Of a stretch of 64,000 nucleotides of DNA, positions 22,825 to 32,414 are shown piece after piece. A program made the translations under genes and the position numbers. How positions within the stretch are numbered: position 1 is the first letter of the stretch; every line of letters starts with the position of its first letter. The DNA is from Polaribacter sp. KT25b (GTDB taxonomy: Bacteria; Bacteroidota; Bacteroidia; Flavobacteriales; Flavobacteriaceae). The DNA lies in NCBI RefSeq assembly GCF_900105145.1, contig NZ_LT629752.1:620001-684000 (forward strand), in the 5' to 3' direction. A model generated the notes under the pieces. It worked only from the letters and a program-made list of their open reading frames with translations, did not search any database and was not told the DNA's origin.

Positions 22825-24207
22825 TTAATAAGCTGGTACTGCTTCCTTTTCCCAATTTTCTATATCTTTTTTTAAGATATTTTCTACATCTAAACCTTTA
22901 CCAATTAAATTATTTTGTTCACTAATATCTTTTGTAACATTAAATAATTCGAATTTTCCTGAATGATATTTTACTAGTTTCCAATCATTAGAAATTACTG
23001 CAGCATATTGGTCTTCATAACTTCTAAAAAAATATAAATTTCTTTTTTTAATGGTTTTACCTTTTAAAATTGGTAATAAACTAACACCTTGAATTTCTTT
23101 GTTTTCGTACTTTTTACCCGAAGCAATTTCTACTAAAGTTGGATAAATATCTATAGATTGCACAGGTATTGCAGTTTCTGTATTTGGCTTTGTAACTCCA
23201 GGATACGAAATTAAAAGGGGTACTCTAGCGCCACCTTCACCTAAGGTGTTTCCTCCTTTTTTTCCTCCAGATAAAGGAGCATTTGTATACGCGCCACCTT
23301 GATCAGAAAAAACAATAATTACGGTATTATCATCAATTCCTTTTTCTTTTAAAGCATTTCTAACACGACCTACAGATTCATCCATAGCTTCTACCATTGC
23401 TGCATGATGTGCATATTTTCCTTCTAAACCTGCATCTTGATGTTTTTTAAGTAGATCTTTTCTACCAACGGATGGTCCGTGAACAGAATAATACCAAAAA
23501 GACAACATAAATGGTTGTGCTTTATCATAGTTTTTGATAAAATTTACTGCGCTATCTGTTAAAACATTCGTTAAATAATCGCCTGTTTTATAATTTTTTT
23601 GAAACTCTTTTGGATCTCCATCTTTAAAAAATGGATAATAATAACTCTTTGGATGTCCGTTATCTGTAGTTCCAAAAGTTTTATCGAAACCTTGATATTC
23701 TGGATAGTGTTTGCCTTCTCCTAAATGCCATTTACCAATAAACATATTGTAATAACCAAGATCTTTTAAGGTTTCTGCATATGTAATTTCTTCTAAAGGT
23801 AAATAATTTATAGAAGGTCTTTTTACAGGATCTGTTGGCCAAACATTATAATCTTCATTAATAAAATCTTTTTCTTCTGGTATGTGTCTAGACATTTCTA
23901 ATCGTACTGCTTCTTTACCTGTTAAAATAGATAATCTGCTTGGGCTACAAGTAGGAGTAGGAATGTAGGCTCTTGTAAAATCTAAACTTTCTTTTTTAAA
24001 TTGATCTAAGTTTGGTGTTGTAAAAGTTGCGTTTCTGTAACCAATATCTGCCCAACCATAATCATCAACAAATAATAATACAATGTTTGGTTTTTTGTTA
24101 TTAGTTTTTTGATTATTTTCTTTTTGATCTTTGATTTTGCACGAAAATAAAGTGCAAATACAAAGAATTGAAACAACTATAATGCTATTTTTTACGAAGT
24201 AATTCAT
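22825..24207 (-). CDS. S1-family sulfatase, lipoprotein
   Basis: A 460-residue sulfatase with lipobox leader (CTLFSCKIKDQ). IVLLFVDDYGWADIGYRN carries metal ligands; CSPSR with Cys87 is the formylglycine motif; FIGKWHLGEG and FSDQGGAYTNAP are further active-site segments. In the latter Gln replaces the Asn of the usual DNG, a variant seen in several sulfatase subfamilies. It is the last of six closely packed genes (22825-32224) and is 8 bp after the beta-helix gene at 24216. Confidence 0.91.
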   Translation of the reverse strand: MNYFVKNSIIVVSILCICTLFSCKIKDQKENNQKTNNKKPNIVLLFVDDYGWADIGYRNATFTTPNLDQFKKESLDFTRAYIPTPTCSPSRLSILTGKEAVRLEMSRHIPEEKDFINEDYNVWPTDPVKRPSINYLPLEEITYAETLKDLGYYNMFIGKWHLGEGKHYPEYQGFDKTFGTTDNGHPKSYYYPFFKDGDPKEFQKNYKTGDYLTNVLTDSAVNFIKNYDKAQPFMLSFWYYSVHGPSVGRKDLLKKHQDAGLEGKYAHHAAMVEAMDESVGRVRNALKEKGIDDNTVIIVFSDQGGAYTNAPLSGGKKGGNTLGEGGARVPLLISYPGVTKPNTETAIPVQSIDIYPTLVEIASGKKYENKEIQGVSLLPILKGKTIKKRNLYFFRSYEDQYAAVISNDWKLVKYHSGKFELFNVTKDISEQNNLIGKGLDVENILKKDIENWEKEAVPAY

Positions 24208-24215
24208 GATGTAAA

Positions 24216-25817
24216 TTAGTTAATAATTATTTTTTTTGTGATTATTTTTTTATCAGACTCTAGGTGAATTATATAGATGTTTTTAGGGATGTCAGAAAGA
24301 TTTATACTTATTTTAGTTTCTAATTTTGATACATTTTTAAGTAATTGTCCTATTAAATTATAGATTTTAATGTTTGCTTTTAAATTACTTTTTATAATTA
24401 ATTCTTTAGTGTTTTCCTCTTGATAAATAACAATATCATTTGTGTCAATAAAATTAGTTACACTTAATGACAATGCTGTATAAGTTGTTTGCAAAGGATT
24501 GGGTGTGTTTTTATCATCTCCTTTTATCCAAATTGGAGATTCATTAATATCACAACCTTCAAAATCATTTTCTCCTCCATCTGTAATTAATCCATCTGCT
24601 CTAACTTCATCTGAAAAACCTGAATGAGTTACATTTTCTAAAACAATTTTATAACTTCCAGCAGGACTATTTTTGCTTACATAATCTTCAAGTGCCAAAT
24701 AATAGACAGGTGCTAAAGATGGTGCTTTGTAAGATTCATCATCTAAATTTTTTTCTGCACTAATATAATTTCTAAGTGCGCAAGGAATATGTCTTAAACG
24801 AGCAGATCTAACTTGGGCATCTGTGCCATAAGTAGCAAAAACATTTGCTATAACAGAATCTTCAGAAAAAGTTCCTTCGCTATGGTCTGGTGTTGTTTGA
24901 CCTTTATCAGCAGATAAAAAACCAAAGTTTATAGAAACCGCGGCCTCACAACTTATACCTGTAATATCTCTAACATCTACGATTCCTTGTGTTATGGTAT
25001 GTGGAGATAACATAACCGCATGTGCACCGTTTGTACATGAAATATTACGACCGTAAACATTATTTATAATTGGTGTTTTATCGGTTACATATAAATCTGC
25101 TAAACCACTATATCCAGATTCTAATCTTAAGGTTACGCCACCTTCGCCAGATAAATTTCTAAACAAAATATCTTGTCCTACTTGAAATTGAATTAATCCA
25201 TATCCGTAATGTGCATTTTTAGTATCTAGGTTTTCTATTATTCCGAATTTAGTAAATAATGCAGGTTCGCTAGCATCACCAACTGCACCAGCCGAAATTG
25301 CATTAAATTTTGTGTAATTGTCTAAAATAATAAAATCTGCTAATTTAAAATTGTTCGTATTTCCTAATTGAAAAGCTCTAATATTAGTATTAGGTTCAAA
25401 ATCAGAGAAATCAAAAGTAAATTTTTCTCCATTTGTACTCTGAAAGCTCCAATTGTTTGCATTGGCAAAATTATTATCAAAACCTGCTTGAAATAAAGCA
25501 CCTTGAGGTGTAGTTTTAAAGACTACGTTTGGGTTTACACGAATATGAACACCTGTTCTCATATCTAATTGTCCCAAAGTATAAGTACCTGCATTTATGG
25601 TTAAAATTCCTCCACCCGAAGCAGATAAACTATTTATCATATTTTGTAATGCTGATGTTGAGTTATCTCCATTAGGAAAAGATAATTGATTTGCTGTGTT
25701 AATTGTTGGGTTGTAAAAATAACTATCCGCAGGTAGCACTCTATCAATTGGATTTTGAGAAAATATAAACCCAGATAAGAACAGACAAAAGATTAATATT
25801 ATATTCTTTTTAATCAT
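24216..25817 (-). CDS. T9SS-secreted right-handed beta-helix protein (possible GH82-type carrageenase)
   Basis: 533 residues: signal peptide, a pectate-lyase-like start (STSALQNMINSLSASGGGIL; TINAGTYTLGQLDM), beta-helix repeats to about residue 440, and a C-terminal T9SS sorting domain (NLKANIKIYNLIGQLLKN... ending KKIIIN). It is a paralogue of the product at 30674. Conserved between the two are YGYG(L/T)(I/V)Q, GG.TLRLE.G and MLSPH/MISPH; the Gln and Glu (Gln210, Glu233 here) are 23 apart. From memory GH82 iota-carrageenases have catalytic-site Gln and Glu at this spacing, but their nearby Asp at +2 from the Glu is Gly here. It is therefore best called a polysaccharide-active beta-helix enzyme of uncertain family, exported to the surface or medium. 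Confidence 0.7.
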   Translation of the reverse strand: MIKKNIILIFCLFLSGFIFSQNPIDRVLPADSYFYNPTINTANQLSFPNGDNSTSALQNMINSLSASGGGILTINAGTYTLGQLDMRTGVHIRVNPNVVFKTTPQGALFQAGFDNNFANANNWSFQSTNGEKFTFDFSDFEPNTNIRAFQLGNTNNFKLADFIILDNYTKFNAISAGAVGDASEPALFTKFGIIENLDTKNAHYGYGLIQFQVGQDILFRNLSGEGGVTLRLESGYSGLADLYVTDKTPIINNVYGRNISCTNGAHAVMLSPHTITQGIVDVRDITGISCEAAVSINFGFLSADKGQTTPDHSEGTFSEDSVIANVFATYGTDAQVRSARLRHIPCALRNYISAEKNLDDESYKAPSLAPVYYLALEDYVSKNSPAGSYKIVLENVTHSGFSDEVRADGLITDGGENDFEGCDINESPIWIKGDDKNTPNPLQTTYTALSLSVTNFIDTNDIVIYQEENTKELIIKSNLKANIKIYNLIGQLLKNVSKLETKISINLSDIPKNIYIIHLESDKKIITKKIIIN

Positions 25818-25825
25818 TTTTGATT

Positions 25826-27364
25826 TTATTTTTTCTGTTTTTGAATGACTCTTTTATTTATATAATCATACGCTTTCCCAGTATAAGGATAGTTGTCAAA
25901 AACATCTCCATTGCCAAGAGTTCTTGGGTCGCCTTGACTAATTAATTCAGCTTCCATTTGAGTACGTAATTTTTTACAAGTATCCTTGTACTCTGGTAAC
26001 AATGCTAAGTTTTTTAAACAATGCGGATCTGTAAGAATATTGTATAACTCTTCTTCTGGTCTTTTACCAAAACTCATTTCGTAAAAATTATTTTCTGGTT
26101 TTAAATTTACCAAGTAATCTTTAGTAGGAGATGGGTCTACGTTTCTAAATCCGTATTCTGGATTTCCAACAGGCCAACGTTCTGGTTTAATATTATGAGC
26201 ATATAAATATTTGCTATTTCTGATGGCACGAACAGGATATGCTAAGTTTACACCATCTTCGTTTGCTCGACCAAGATCATGTCTTTCTTTACCTAATAAT
26301 GCATGGTCTCTTTTTGAATCAATTTGGCCAGATTTATCAGAAAAAATAATATCTATAAAACTTTTACCAGTCATTTGCTTGTCTGGTTTTTCGCCAGCAA
26401 TTTCCATAAAAGTTGGCGCAAAATCTGGGAAGTTTACAAAATCATCTACAGTTCTGCCTGCTAATATTTTTCCTTTCCAATAAGCAATAAGTGGTACATG
26501 AAAACCTTCTTCGTACAATTGTCCTTTTACTCTAGGAAAAGGCATTCCGTGATCTGAACTAATAAATACCAAAGTATTTTCTAATAATCCTCTTTTTTCT
26601 AAGGATTTTATTGCTTTTCCAACATGGGTGTCAAACCATTCTACTTCAACCGCATAATCTAAAACATCGCCTCTTATGGTTTTGTTATCTGGGTAAAAAG
26701 GCGGAATTTCTGCCTTGTCTAAATTTTTTCCTTCTTTTTTCCAAGAATCTAATTCGTAAACTCTGTGAGGTTCTTTTGTGCCAAACCAAAAGCAAAAAGG
26801 AGTACCAGTTTTATCAGTTTTATCAGCTAAAAATTTTTCAAAATTTGCTGCGTAATCTACATTGCTAATTCCTTTATGTGGTGGTGTTAATTTAATTTGA
26901 TTAAATTCTGGACCTGCCGGATTGTATTTTGTAGCATAATCTCCTGGTCCCCAACCTTTGCCTGTAAAACCAACATCGTAGCCTTTTTCCATTAATAAAT
27001 GTGGGTAAAACTTAAATTCGGCCGGAAAGTTTGGCCAGTGATTTGCAGCTTCTTTTAATTGCCAACTATACATACCTGTTACTAAAGAAGCTCTTGCGGG
27101 CGCACATTTAGGGTTACAATTATAGGCGTTGTTAAAAACCAATCCTTCTTTTGCAAGGTTATCTATTGCTGGTGTATTTATAAAAGTGTCTCCATAAGCA
27201 CCAAAGCTTTTCATAGAAGCATCATCAGCAATAAAAAATAGAATGTTTGGTCTAGTTTTTGTTTTTTTTAATGTGTTTTTCTGTTGTGTTTTACAACTAA
27301 AAAATACTACTAGAATTAATAAAAAACAATATTTTAGAGTATTTTGACTACTTATTAATTTCAT
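25826..27364 (-). CDS. S1-family sulfatase, lipoprotein
   Basis: 512 residues with leader ending VVFFSCKTQQ. ILFFIADDASMKSFGAYG binds metal, CAPAR with Cys87 is the formylglycine motif (Ala instead of the commoner Ser at position four), and FISSDHGMPFPRVKGQLYEE supplies later ligands, with His in place of the Asn of DNG. This layout is that of N-sulfoglucosamine sulfohydrolase-like enzymes (YEEGFHVPLIAYW). It lies 8 bp upstream of the beta-helix gene and 19 bp after the broken GH110. Confidence 0.91.
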   Translation of the reverse strand: MKLISSQNTLKYCFLLILVVFFSCKTQQKNTLKKTKTRPNILFFIADDASMKSFGAYGDTFINTPAIDNLAKEGLVFNNAYNCNPKCAPARASLVTGMYSWQLKEAANHWPNFPAEFKFYPHLLMEKGYDVGFTGKGWGPGDYATKYNPAGPEFNQIKLTPPHKGISNVDYAANFEKFLADKTDKTGTPFCFWFGTKEPHRVYELDSWKKEGKNLDKAEIPPFYPDNKTIRGDVLDYAVEVEWFDTHVGKAIKSLEKRGLLENTLVFISSDHGMPFPRVKGQLYEEGFHVPLIAYWKGKILAGRTVDDFVNFPDFAPTFMEIAGEKPDKQMTGKSFIDIIFSDKSGQIDSKRDHALLGKERHDLGRANEDGVNLAYPVRAIRNSKYLYAHNIKPERWPVGNPEYGFRNVDPSPTKDYLVNLKPENNFYEMSFGKRPEEELYNILTDPHCLKNLALLPEYKDTCKKLRTQMEAELISQGDPRTLGNGDVFDNYPYTGKAYDYINKRVIQKQKK

Positions 27365-27383
27365 TTTTAGATGCTTTTTATCT

Positions 27384-29195
27384 TTAGTTAATACCTTTAT
27401 TATTTTTTGTGTTTAATGTTTTTTTAGAAGCATTATCAGCATTAATTTTAGTGTTTTCTACAAAACCTTCTACTTTGTTGTTACTGATAGAAATATTTTT
27501 GCTATTAAAAATATCGAATAAAGGTGCATTAGGAAATAGACTTTTTGATGTTTTTGTTTGTTTAATGGTGTTATTTCTAAAAATTAAACCATCTAAACGG
27601 TCTATCCAAACAATTCTACTATTAAAACTTTCAATTACATTGTTTTCAAAAATGATATTGCTATCGTAAATTTCTGATTGATTAAAATCTTTATTTAGTT
27701 TAGGTGAAACCCATAAAACAGCATCATCTGTGCCGCCATGTGCACAATCTACAAAATGATTATTTTTGATAATAACTTCGCCAACTGCTCCAGATTCATA
27801 CCATTTAAAAGTTTCTCCACGCAAACCAATCGAAGACATATCCGAAGAAAAATAATTATCTTCTATTACAATTTTTAAAGGTGTTTTAATCATAGCATTT
27901 CTAGCTCTGTGTTTGGTAACTTGACAACCTCGCATTGTAAAAGTAGGATTCCAAGTTTTGTTTTCTAAAATATCTTCTTTGGATAGCGTTGTAGGAATCT
28001 TATTTTTGAAAGTTAATTCAGAGTATTTTTCGTTTATAAATTTTACTTTTACAACTTCATTTACAACTCCTCTTTTAGGACTTGGTTTTTGTATAAACCA
28101 AACTTCATCTCCTTTATCTGCAAACTGAAAACCCATTTGCTCAAAATGATGTAAAGCAATTCTTACAGTATATTCATTAACAATATCATCAATTTTTACA
28201 TAGGTTCCGTGTACGTTTGTGCCATCATCTAACATACTCTCAATTCTGCAGTTTTCAATTAAAATATCACCTTTACAATTTGCAAAATGTGTAGCGTCTG
28301 CAGTGCTAGAAATATATCTATCAGATCCATCTCTTGTGTAAACCCCCGAGTTTAAAATTTTAATATTTTCTGTTCTTTCAAAAAGAAATCCCATTCCTAA
28401 TGCGTGGTGAATAATTATATTGTCGTACACTACGTTTTTACAATTTTGAGTCTGAAAACCAGGTGCATATCTATTTAAGTCTTTGTCTCCTTTAGCTGCA
28501 ATTATAGCGCCAATAGGAGGGAACTCTTTCATTTTTTGATAAAATCTAAAAACACCATTTTTTAATTTTTCTACTTTATCTGGATTTAAGTGCAAACCAA
28601 AAGATCCGTAGAAAGTAGATTTTGTTATAGGGTCAAAACAATGAGTATGACCTAATTCGTGAAATTTAAATTCATCTATATTTGGGAAAGTTATTTGATT
28701 ATTCTTAAACTTCCACGAATAGCCATCAACTAAAGGTTTTAAGTCTATATAATTTTCCTTTCTGTTTGTTGATAGTACTTCTGCTTCAAAAATGAAAGGA
28801 ATTTTTCAATCTATAGTAATATTTTGTACTTTAATATTATTACAGTTTTCGAATTGAAAAGGCGCCATTCTTCCGTTAAAAATAAATTCAGAACCATTTC
28901 CTTCAATTTCTATCTCATTAAAATCTTGAAAACGAAACGCAATACTTTTGTATCCATTTCCATGGTTAGTTATAAATGAAAACTGCGTATGTGCATATTC
29001 TGGTAAAAAAGTATAGATTCCTTTCTCGAAAATTATTTTAATTTCCTTTTCTTTTGCACAACTAATGGCTTCTCTAATTATTGGTGTAATATCTTTATTA
29101 GTATGCTTTATGTTAATTACTTCTATTGCATTTATATGCAGTATTTGCAGCAAAAAAGCGAATACTAAAAACTGTAGTTTATTTTTTAAAATCAT
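27384..29195 (-). pseudogene. GH110-like alpha-galactosidase interrupted by one in-frame TGA
   Basis: The frame from the ATG at 29195 to the stop at 27384 is 604 codons and is interrupted once, by TGA at 28806-28808. Reading through gives an otherwise continuous protein: signal peptide, beta-helix start, ENCNNIKVQNITID, then the TGA, then KIPFIFEAEVLS and on to STADATHFANCKGDI and MLDDGTNVHGTY, the GH110 landmarks. The intact paralogue at 11648 has Trp exactly where the TGA falls (NLSIDW), so a single TGG-to-TGA change explains it. The bases between the two halves are in frame and open. It is either a recent nonsense mutation, a sequencing error or a read-through case. It sits inside the six-gene operon, 12 bp after the sulfatase at 29208. 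Confidence 0.85.
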
Positions 29196-29207
29196 AATTT
29201 GTTTTTT

Positions 29208-30677
29208 TTATAAATGAACACCACTTCCTTGTAAAGTTGCATCATGATTCCACATTATTTTCCAAGGATCTTGAGTTTTTGTTTGAAAATCTTTCATTTT
29301 GGTTTTCATATCTTCTAAAACCTTGTGAAATTCTGATTTATATGCGAGATTATTTAATTCATTTTTATCTTGTTCTAAATCATATAATTCAAATTCTGGT
29401 CTAAAAAGAAAATTTTGTACTTTTTTAGGACCAAAATATTCAATATCGTTTTTGTAAATACTTTGCCACGTAGAAGAAGCCCATAAATCTGATGCAAAAG
29501 GGTATTCTAATCGCCAAGCAATATTCCAAATAAGTTTATAGTTTTTACTTCTTACAACTCGCATTGGGTAATACATTGTAATTTCGTGAAAAGTATGAGA
29601 AGCATAAATTTCATCCCAACCAGTAACTTTGCTTTTATCTAAAATAGAATTAAAAGATGTACCATGAAAGTTTTCTTTTTGATACTCAATTTTTGCCATA
29701 TCTAAAATTGTAGGTGTTAAATCTACCCAAGAAATCATTGCTGTATTAGTAGCATTTTTTATATTTTTTGTAGGGTCTTTTATAATACAAGGTAATTTAA
29801 TGCCTGGTTCATGAACCGTAGTTTTTGCGCCAGGAAAAGCCATTCCGTTATCAGAGATATAAATAACAATTGTGTTTTTGTCTTTACCAGTATCATTAAG
29901 CATTTTCATTAATTTTCCAAAACCTTGATCAATTCTAGAAACACTTTGGTAGTATTCTGCAATTTCTTCTCTTGTTTGTTTTGTGTCTGGTAAAAACGAC
30001 GGAACCAAAACATCTTCTGGATTATATGTTATTGTTTCTACACCTTTATAGCCTTCTTTTTTATTTCCAAAATTGTTTGGAATATCCCATTCTTCTGGTT
30101 CAAAAGGATGTCCTCTATGTGGGTCATCTGTACAGAAATATAAGAAAAATGGTTTGTCAGACTTTAAAATATCTGCACAATTTTCTGCCATTTCTACGGT
30201 GTTTCTTGGGTCTGCTTCTAATACCTGATTAAAATGATAGACTTTTTCTGGAGCTACATGATATTTACCAATTCGTGCCGTTTCATACCCAGATTCTGCC
30301 ATAATTATTGGCAATGAAGTTTCTGTTTCATACGTACTAAAATGATGATAATCATGAACGTGACCATAAGAACCTGTTGCGTGTCCGAATTTACCGGAAA
30401 GAATTACAGATCTACTTGCGGCACAACTTGCGCTTGTACAATAAGCATTTGTAAACTTTACACCTTCGGATGCTAATTGGTCTAAATTCGGTGTTTTAAT
30501 AATCGGGTTTCCGTAAGCACCAATGGCGTCTAAACCATGATCATCAGCAACAAATAAAATAATGTTGGGTTTGTTTGTATTGTTTATTTTTTTAGCTGTT
30601 TCTTCTTGCTTTTTAGAGCAATTAGCAAAGGAAATTGCTATTAAAGTAACTAAAATAAGTAGTTTGATTTTTCTCAT
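29208..30677 (-). CDS. S1-family sulfatase with CAASR active-site motif, lipoprotein
   Basis: 489 residues with leader ending IAISFANCSKKQ. IILFVADDHGLDAIGAYG is the first metal segment, YISDNGMAFPGAK the later one, and EPGIKLPCIIKDP follows. The formylglycine site reads CAASR with Cys85: the usual Pro at position three is Ala. CxA variants are known in the S1 family, so activity is plausible but maturation may be less standard. The overall layout is heparan N-sulfatase-like. Its start codon overlaps the stop of the beta-helix gene at 30674 (ATGA), showing translational coupling. Confidence 0.9.
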   Translation of the reverse strand: MRKIKLLILVTLIAISFANCSKKQEETAKKINNTNKPNIILFVADDHGLDAIGAYGNPIIKTPNLDQLASEGVKFTNAYCTSASCAASRSVILSGKFGHATGSYGHVHDYHHFSTYETETSLPIIMAESGYETARIGKYHVAPEKVYHFNQVLEADPRNTVEMAENCADILKSDKPFFLYFCTDDPHRGHPFEPEEWDIPNNFGNKKEGYKGVETITYNPEDVLVPSFLPDTKQTREEIAEYYQSVSRIDQGFGKLMKMLNDTGKDKNTIVIYISDNGMAFPGAKTTVHEPGIKLPCIIKDPTKNIKNATNTAMISWVDLTPTILDMAKIEYQKENFHGTSFNSILDKSKVTGWDEIYASHTFHEITMYYPMRVVRSKNYKLIWNIAWRLEYPFASDLWASSTWQSIYKNDIEYFGPKKVQNFLFRPEFELYDLEQDKNELNNLAYKSEFHKVLEDMKTKMKDFQTKTQDPWKIMWNHDATLQGSGVHL

Positions 30678-32224
30678 TTAATTATTATTTTCTTTGTTAT
30701 AGAATTATTTTCTGATACGATTTTTATAAAGTATATTCCTGATATTAAATTTGAAACATCTAGTTTTAAAGATGAATTGTAGCTTGTTTTTATCGATTTA
30801 ATAAGTTGTCCAGAAAGTGAGTAAATATTTATGTTTTTATTTTTTTTAAGGTGATTTATAAAAATTGAATTTGAAGCAGGATTTGGGGAAATTTCAACTA
30901 AATTTTCATTTAAATGTTGTTCATCAGTAGATAAAGCAGTGCAATCTGTAGTTAAAAATTCTGCAGGAATTATGTTTTCTTGATATAAAAAACCAGTTCC
31001 TTCAATAGGTGCTTCTACAAGAACTATTTTTACATTATTTTTACAATTATAATTTGTTTCTGCTAACACAGTTGCTATAGAAGCACCAACATAAATCTTA
31101 GTTTCATCTTCAATAAGATAATTAGCTAATTTTGTTGGAGGAGTAATTTCTGATGGATAATGATTAAAATGTTTTGCTTTTATTTCTGCATTTTCTCCAT
31201 AAGTGGCAGTAACGCTTTTTACCTTTACATGTTCAAAAGTACCATCTGATAAACTAATATCTTGATCGTATTTGTCCGAAACAAAACCAGCTTCTATTCT
31301 AACTGCAAAACCAGAACTAACACTATGAATTTCTTCTGCATCTACTGTACCATTATGTAATGCATGTGGAGAAATCATTAATGCAGAATTGCCATTAGTG
31401 TTATAAATATTTCTAGCAACTATTTTATCAATTCCGCCAATTCGTTTTACACCTGTAGGTAAATTTGATCCTTGTAGATTGTTTAAACCAGTAAAACCTG
31501 TTTCTAACCTTAAAGTTGCGCCACCAGTTCCTGATAAATTTTTGAATAAAATATTTTCTGCAGATTGGGTTTGTACAGTTCCATAACCATAATGAGCATT
31601 TTTTATGTCGATGTTTTTAACGATTCCATTTTTTGGAAATATATATTCTCCATTATACTCATCTCCACCAAAAATTACTGCCGAAAATTTAGTGTATGTA
31701 TCTAAAATATTAAAATTAGCTATAATAAAATTTGAAACTTTACCGCAATTTACTACTGCAACATTTGGGTTGTTATTATGTGTTAAATCGACTGTAAAGT
31801 TACCTCCAGAAGAGCTTGAAATTGTTACGTTTTGGATAGGATTTGTTGAGTCTCCTAGTTTAAAAATTGCATAGTTTTTAAGTTTTTCATCAAAAGGAAT
31901 TTCATAAAAAGACCTAATAAAAACATTTTTATGAATATCTAAATGAACATTAGATTTTAAATTAATATTGCCAAATGAATAATTTCCAGCCGGAATAGTT
32001 AAAATTCCACCACCGTTTGCAGCTATAACATCTATGGCATTTTGTAAAATTGAACTATCATCTGTAGAAAAACTATTATCTACCGCAAAGTCTTCTACTA
32101 AATCTTTATTGTAGTTAGCGTTACTAATTGAAGTGTAAAAATTAGATTCATTATCTATTTGAGAAAACAATTGCAATGAATTCATGATCAAAAGAAACGT
32201 AAAACACATTTTAGTAGTTTTCAT
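30674..32224 (-). CDS. T9SS-secreted right-handed beta-helix protein (paralogue of 24216)
   Basis: 516 residues: signal peptide (LLIMNSLQLFSQ), pectate-lyase-like opening (DDSSILQNAIDVIAANGGGI; LTIPAGNYSFGNINL), beta-helix repeats, and a T9SS tail (SPNPASNSIFINHLKKN... ending TKKIIIK). YGYGTVQ and GGATLRLETG show the same 23-residue Gln-Glu spacing as its paralogue, and SGFAVRIEAGF aligns with AAVSINFGF there. It heads the minus-strand operon reaching 22825. It is a probable endo-acting enzyme on the target galactan, since it is one of only two secreted-by-T9SS enzyme candidates; the family (GH82-related or another beta-helix family) is unproven. Confidence 0.68.
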   Translation of the reverse strand: MKTTKMCFTFLLIMNSLQLFSQIDNESNFYTSISNANYNKDLVEDFAVDNSFSTDDSSILQNAIDVIAANGGGILTIPAGNYSFGNINLKSNVHLDIHKNVFIRSFYEIPFDEKLKNYAIFKLGDSTNPIQNVTISSSSGGNFTVDLTHNNNPNVAVVNCGKVSNFIIANFNILDTYTKFSAVIFGGDEYNGEYIFPKNGIVKNIDIKNAHYGYGTVQTQSAENILFKNLSGTGGATLRLETGFTGLNNLQGSNLPTGVKRIGGIDKIVARNIYNTNGNSALMISPHALHNGTVDAEEIHSVSSGFAVRIEAGFVSDKYDQDISLSDGTFEHVKVKSVTATYGENAEIKAKHFNHYPSEITPPTKLANYLIEDETKIYVGASIATVLAETNYNCKNNVKIVLVEAPIEGTGFLYQENIIPAEFLTTDCTALSTDEQHLNENLVEISPNPASNSIFINHLKKNKNINIYSLSGQLIKSIKTSYNSSLKLDVSNLISGIYFIKIVSENNSITKKIIIK

Positions 32225-32357
32225 TAAATAAAAAGTTTTTTTTGAGTTGTATTAATTTAAATCGAAAATATCTACATTCTAATAAATGTAAGTGCTTAGA
32301 GATACATATAATGTGCTTTTTAGTAATTTTGTGTATAAAAAGAGAAACTTTCAACAA

Positions 32358-32393
32358 AAAAAACTCTTAAAACATTAGCTTTAAGAGTTTTTT
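32358..32393. terminator. Bidirectional-looking hairpin terminator
   Basis: AAACTCTTAA(A) and (T)TTAAGAGTTT pair around a short loop, with an A-run before and a T-run after. It lies 22 bp after the stop of the CBM-like gene (33725-32415, minus strand) and 134 bp before the start of the next gene, so it separates two transcripts. Confidence 0.75.
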
Positions 32394-32414
32394 AGTGATT
32401 TGGTTAAAAATATA

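Noticed and set aside
32322-32330. Fourth copy of the shared promoter element before the operon at 32224
   Set aside because: AGTAATTTT followed by GTGT is present, but the spacing to GTGT is two bases short, the C is missing and it is 98 bp from the ATG.
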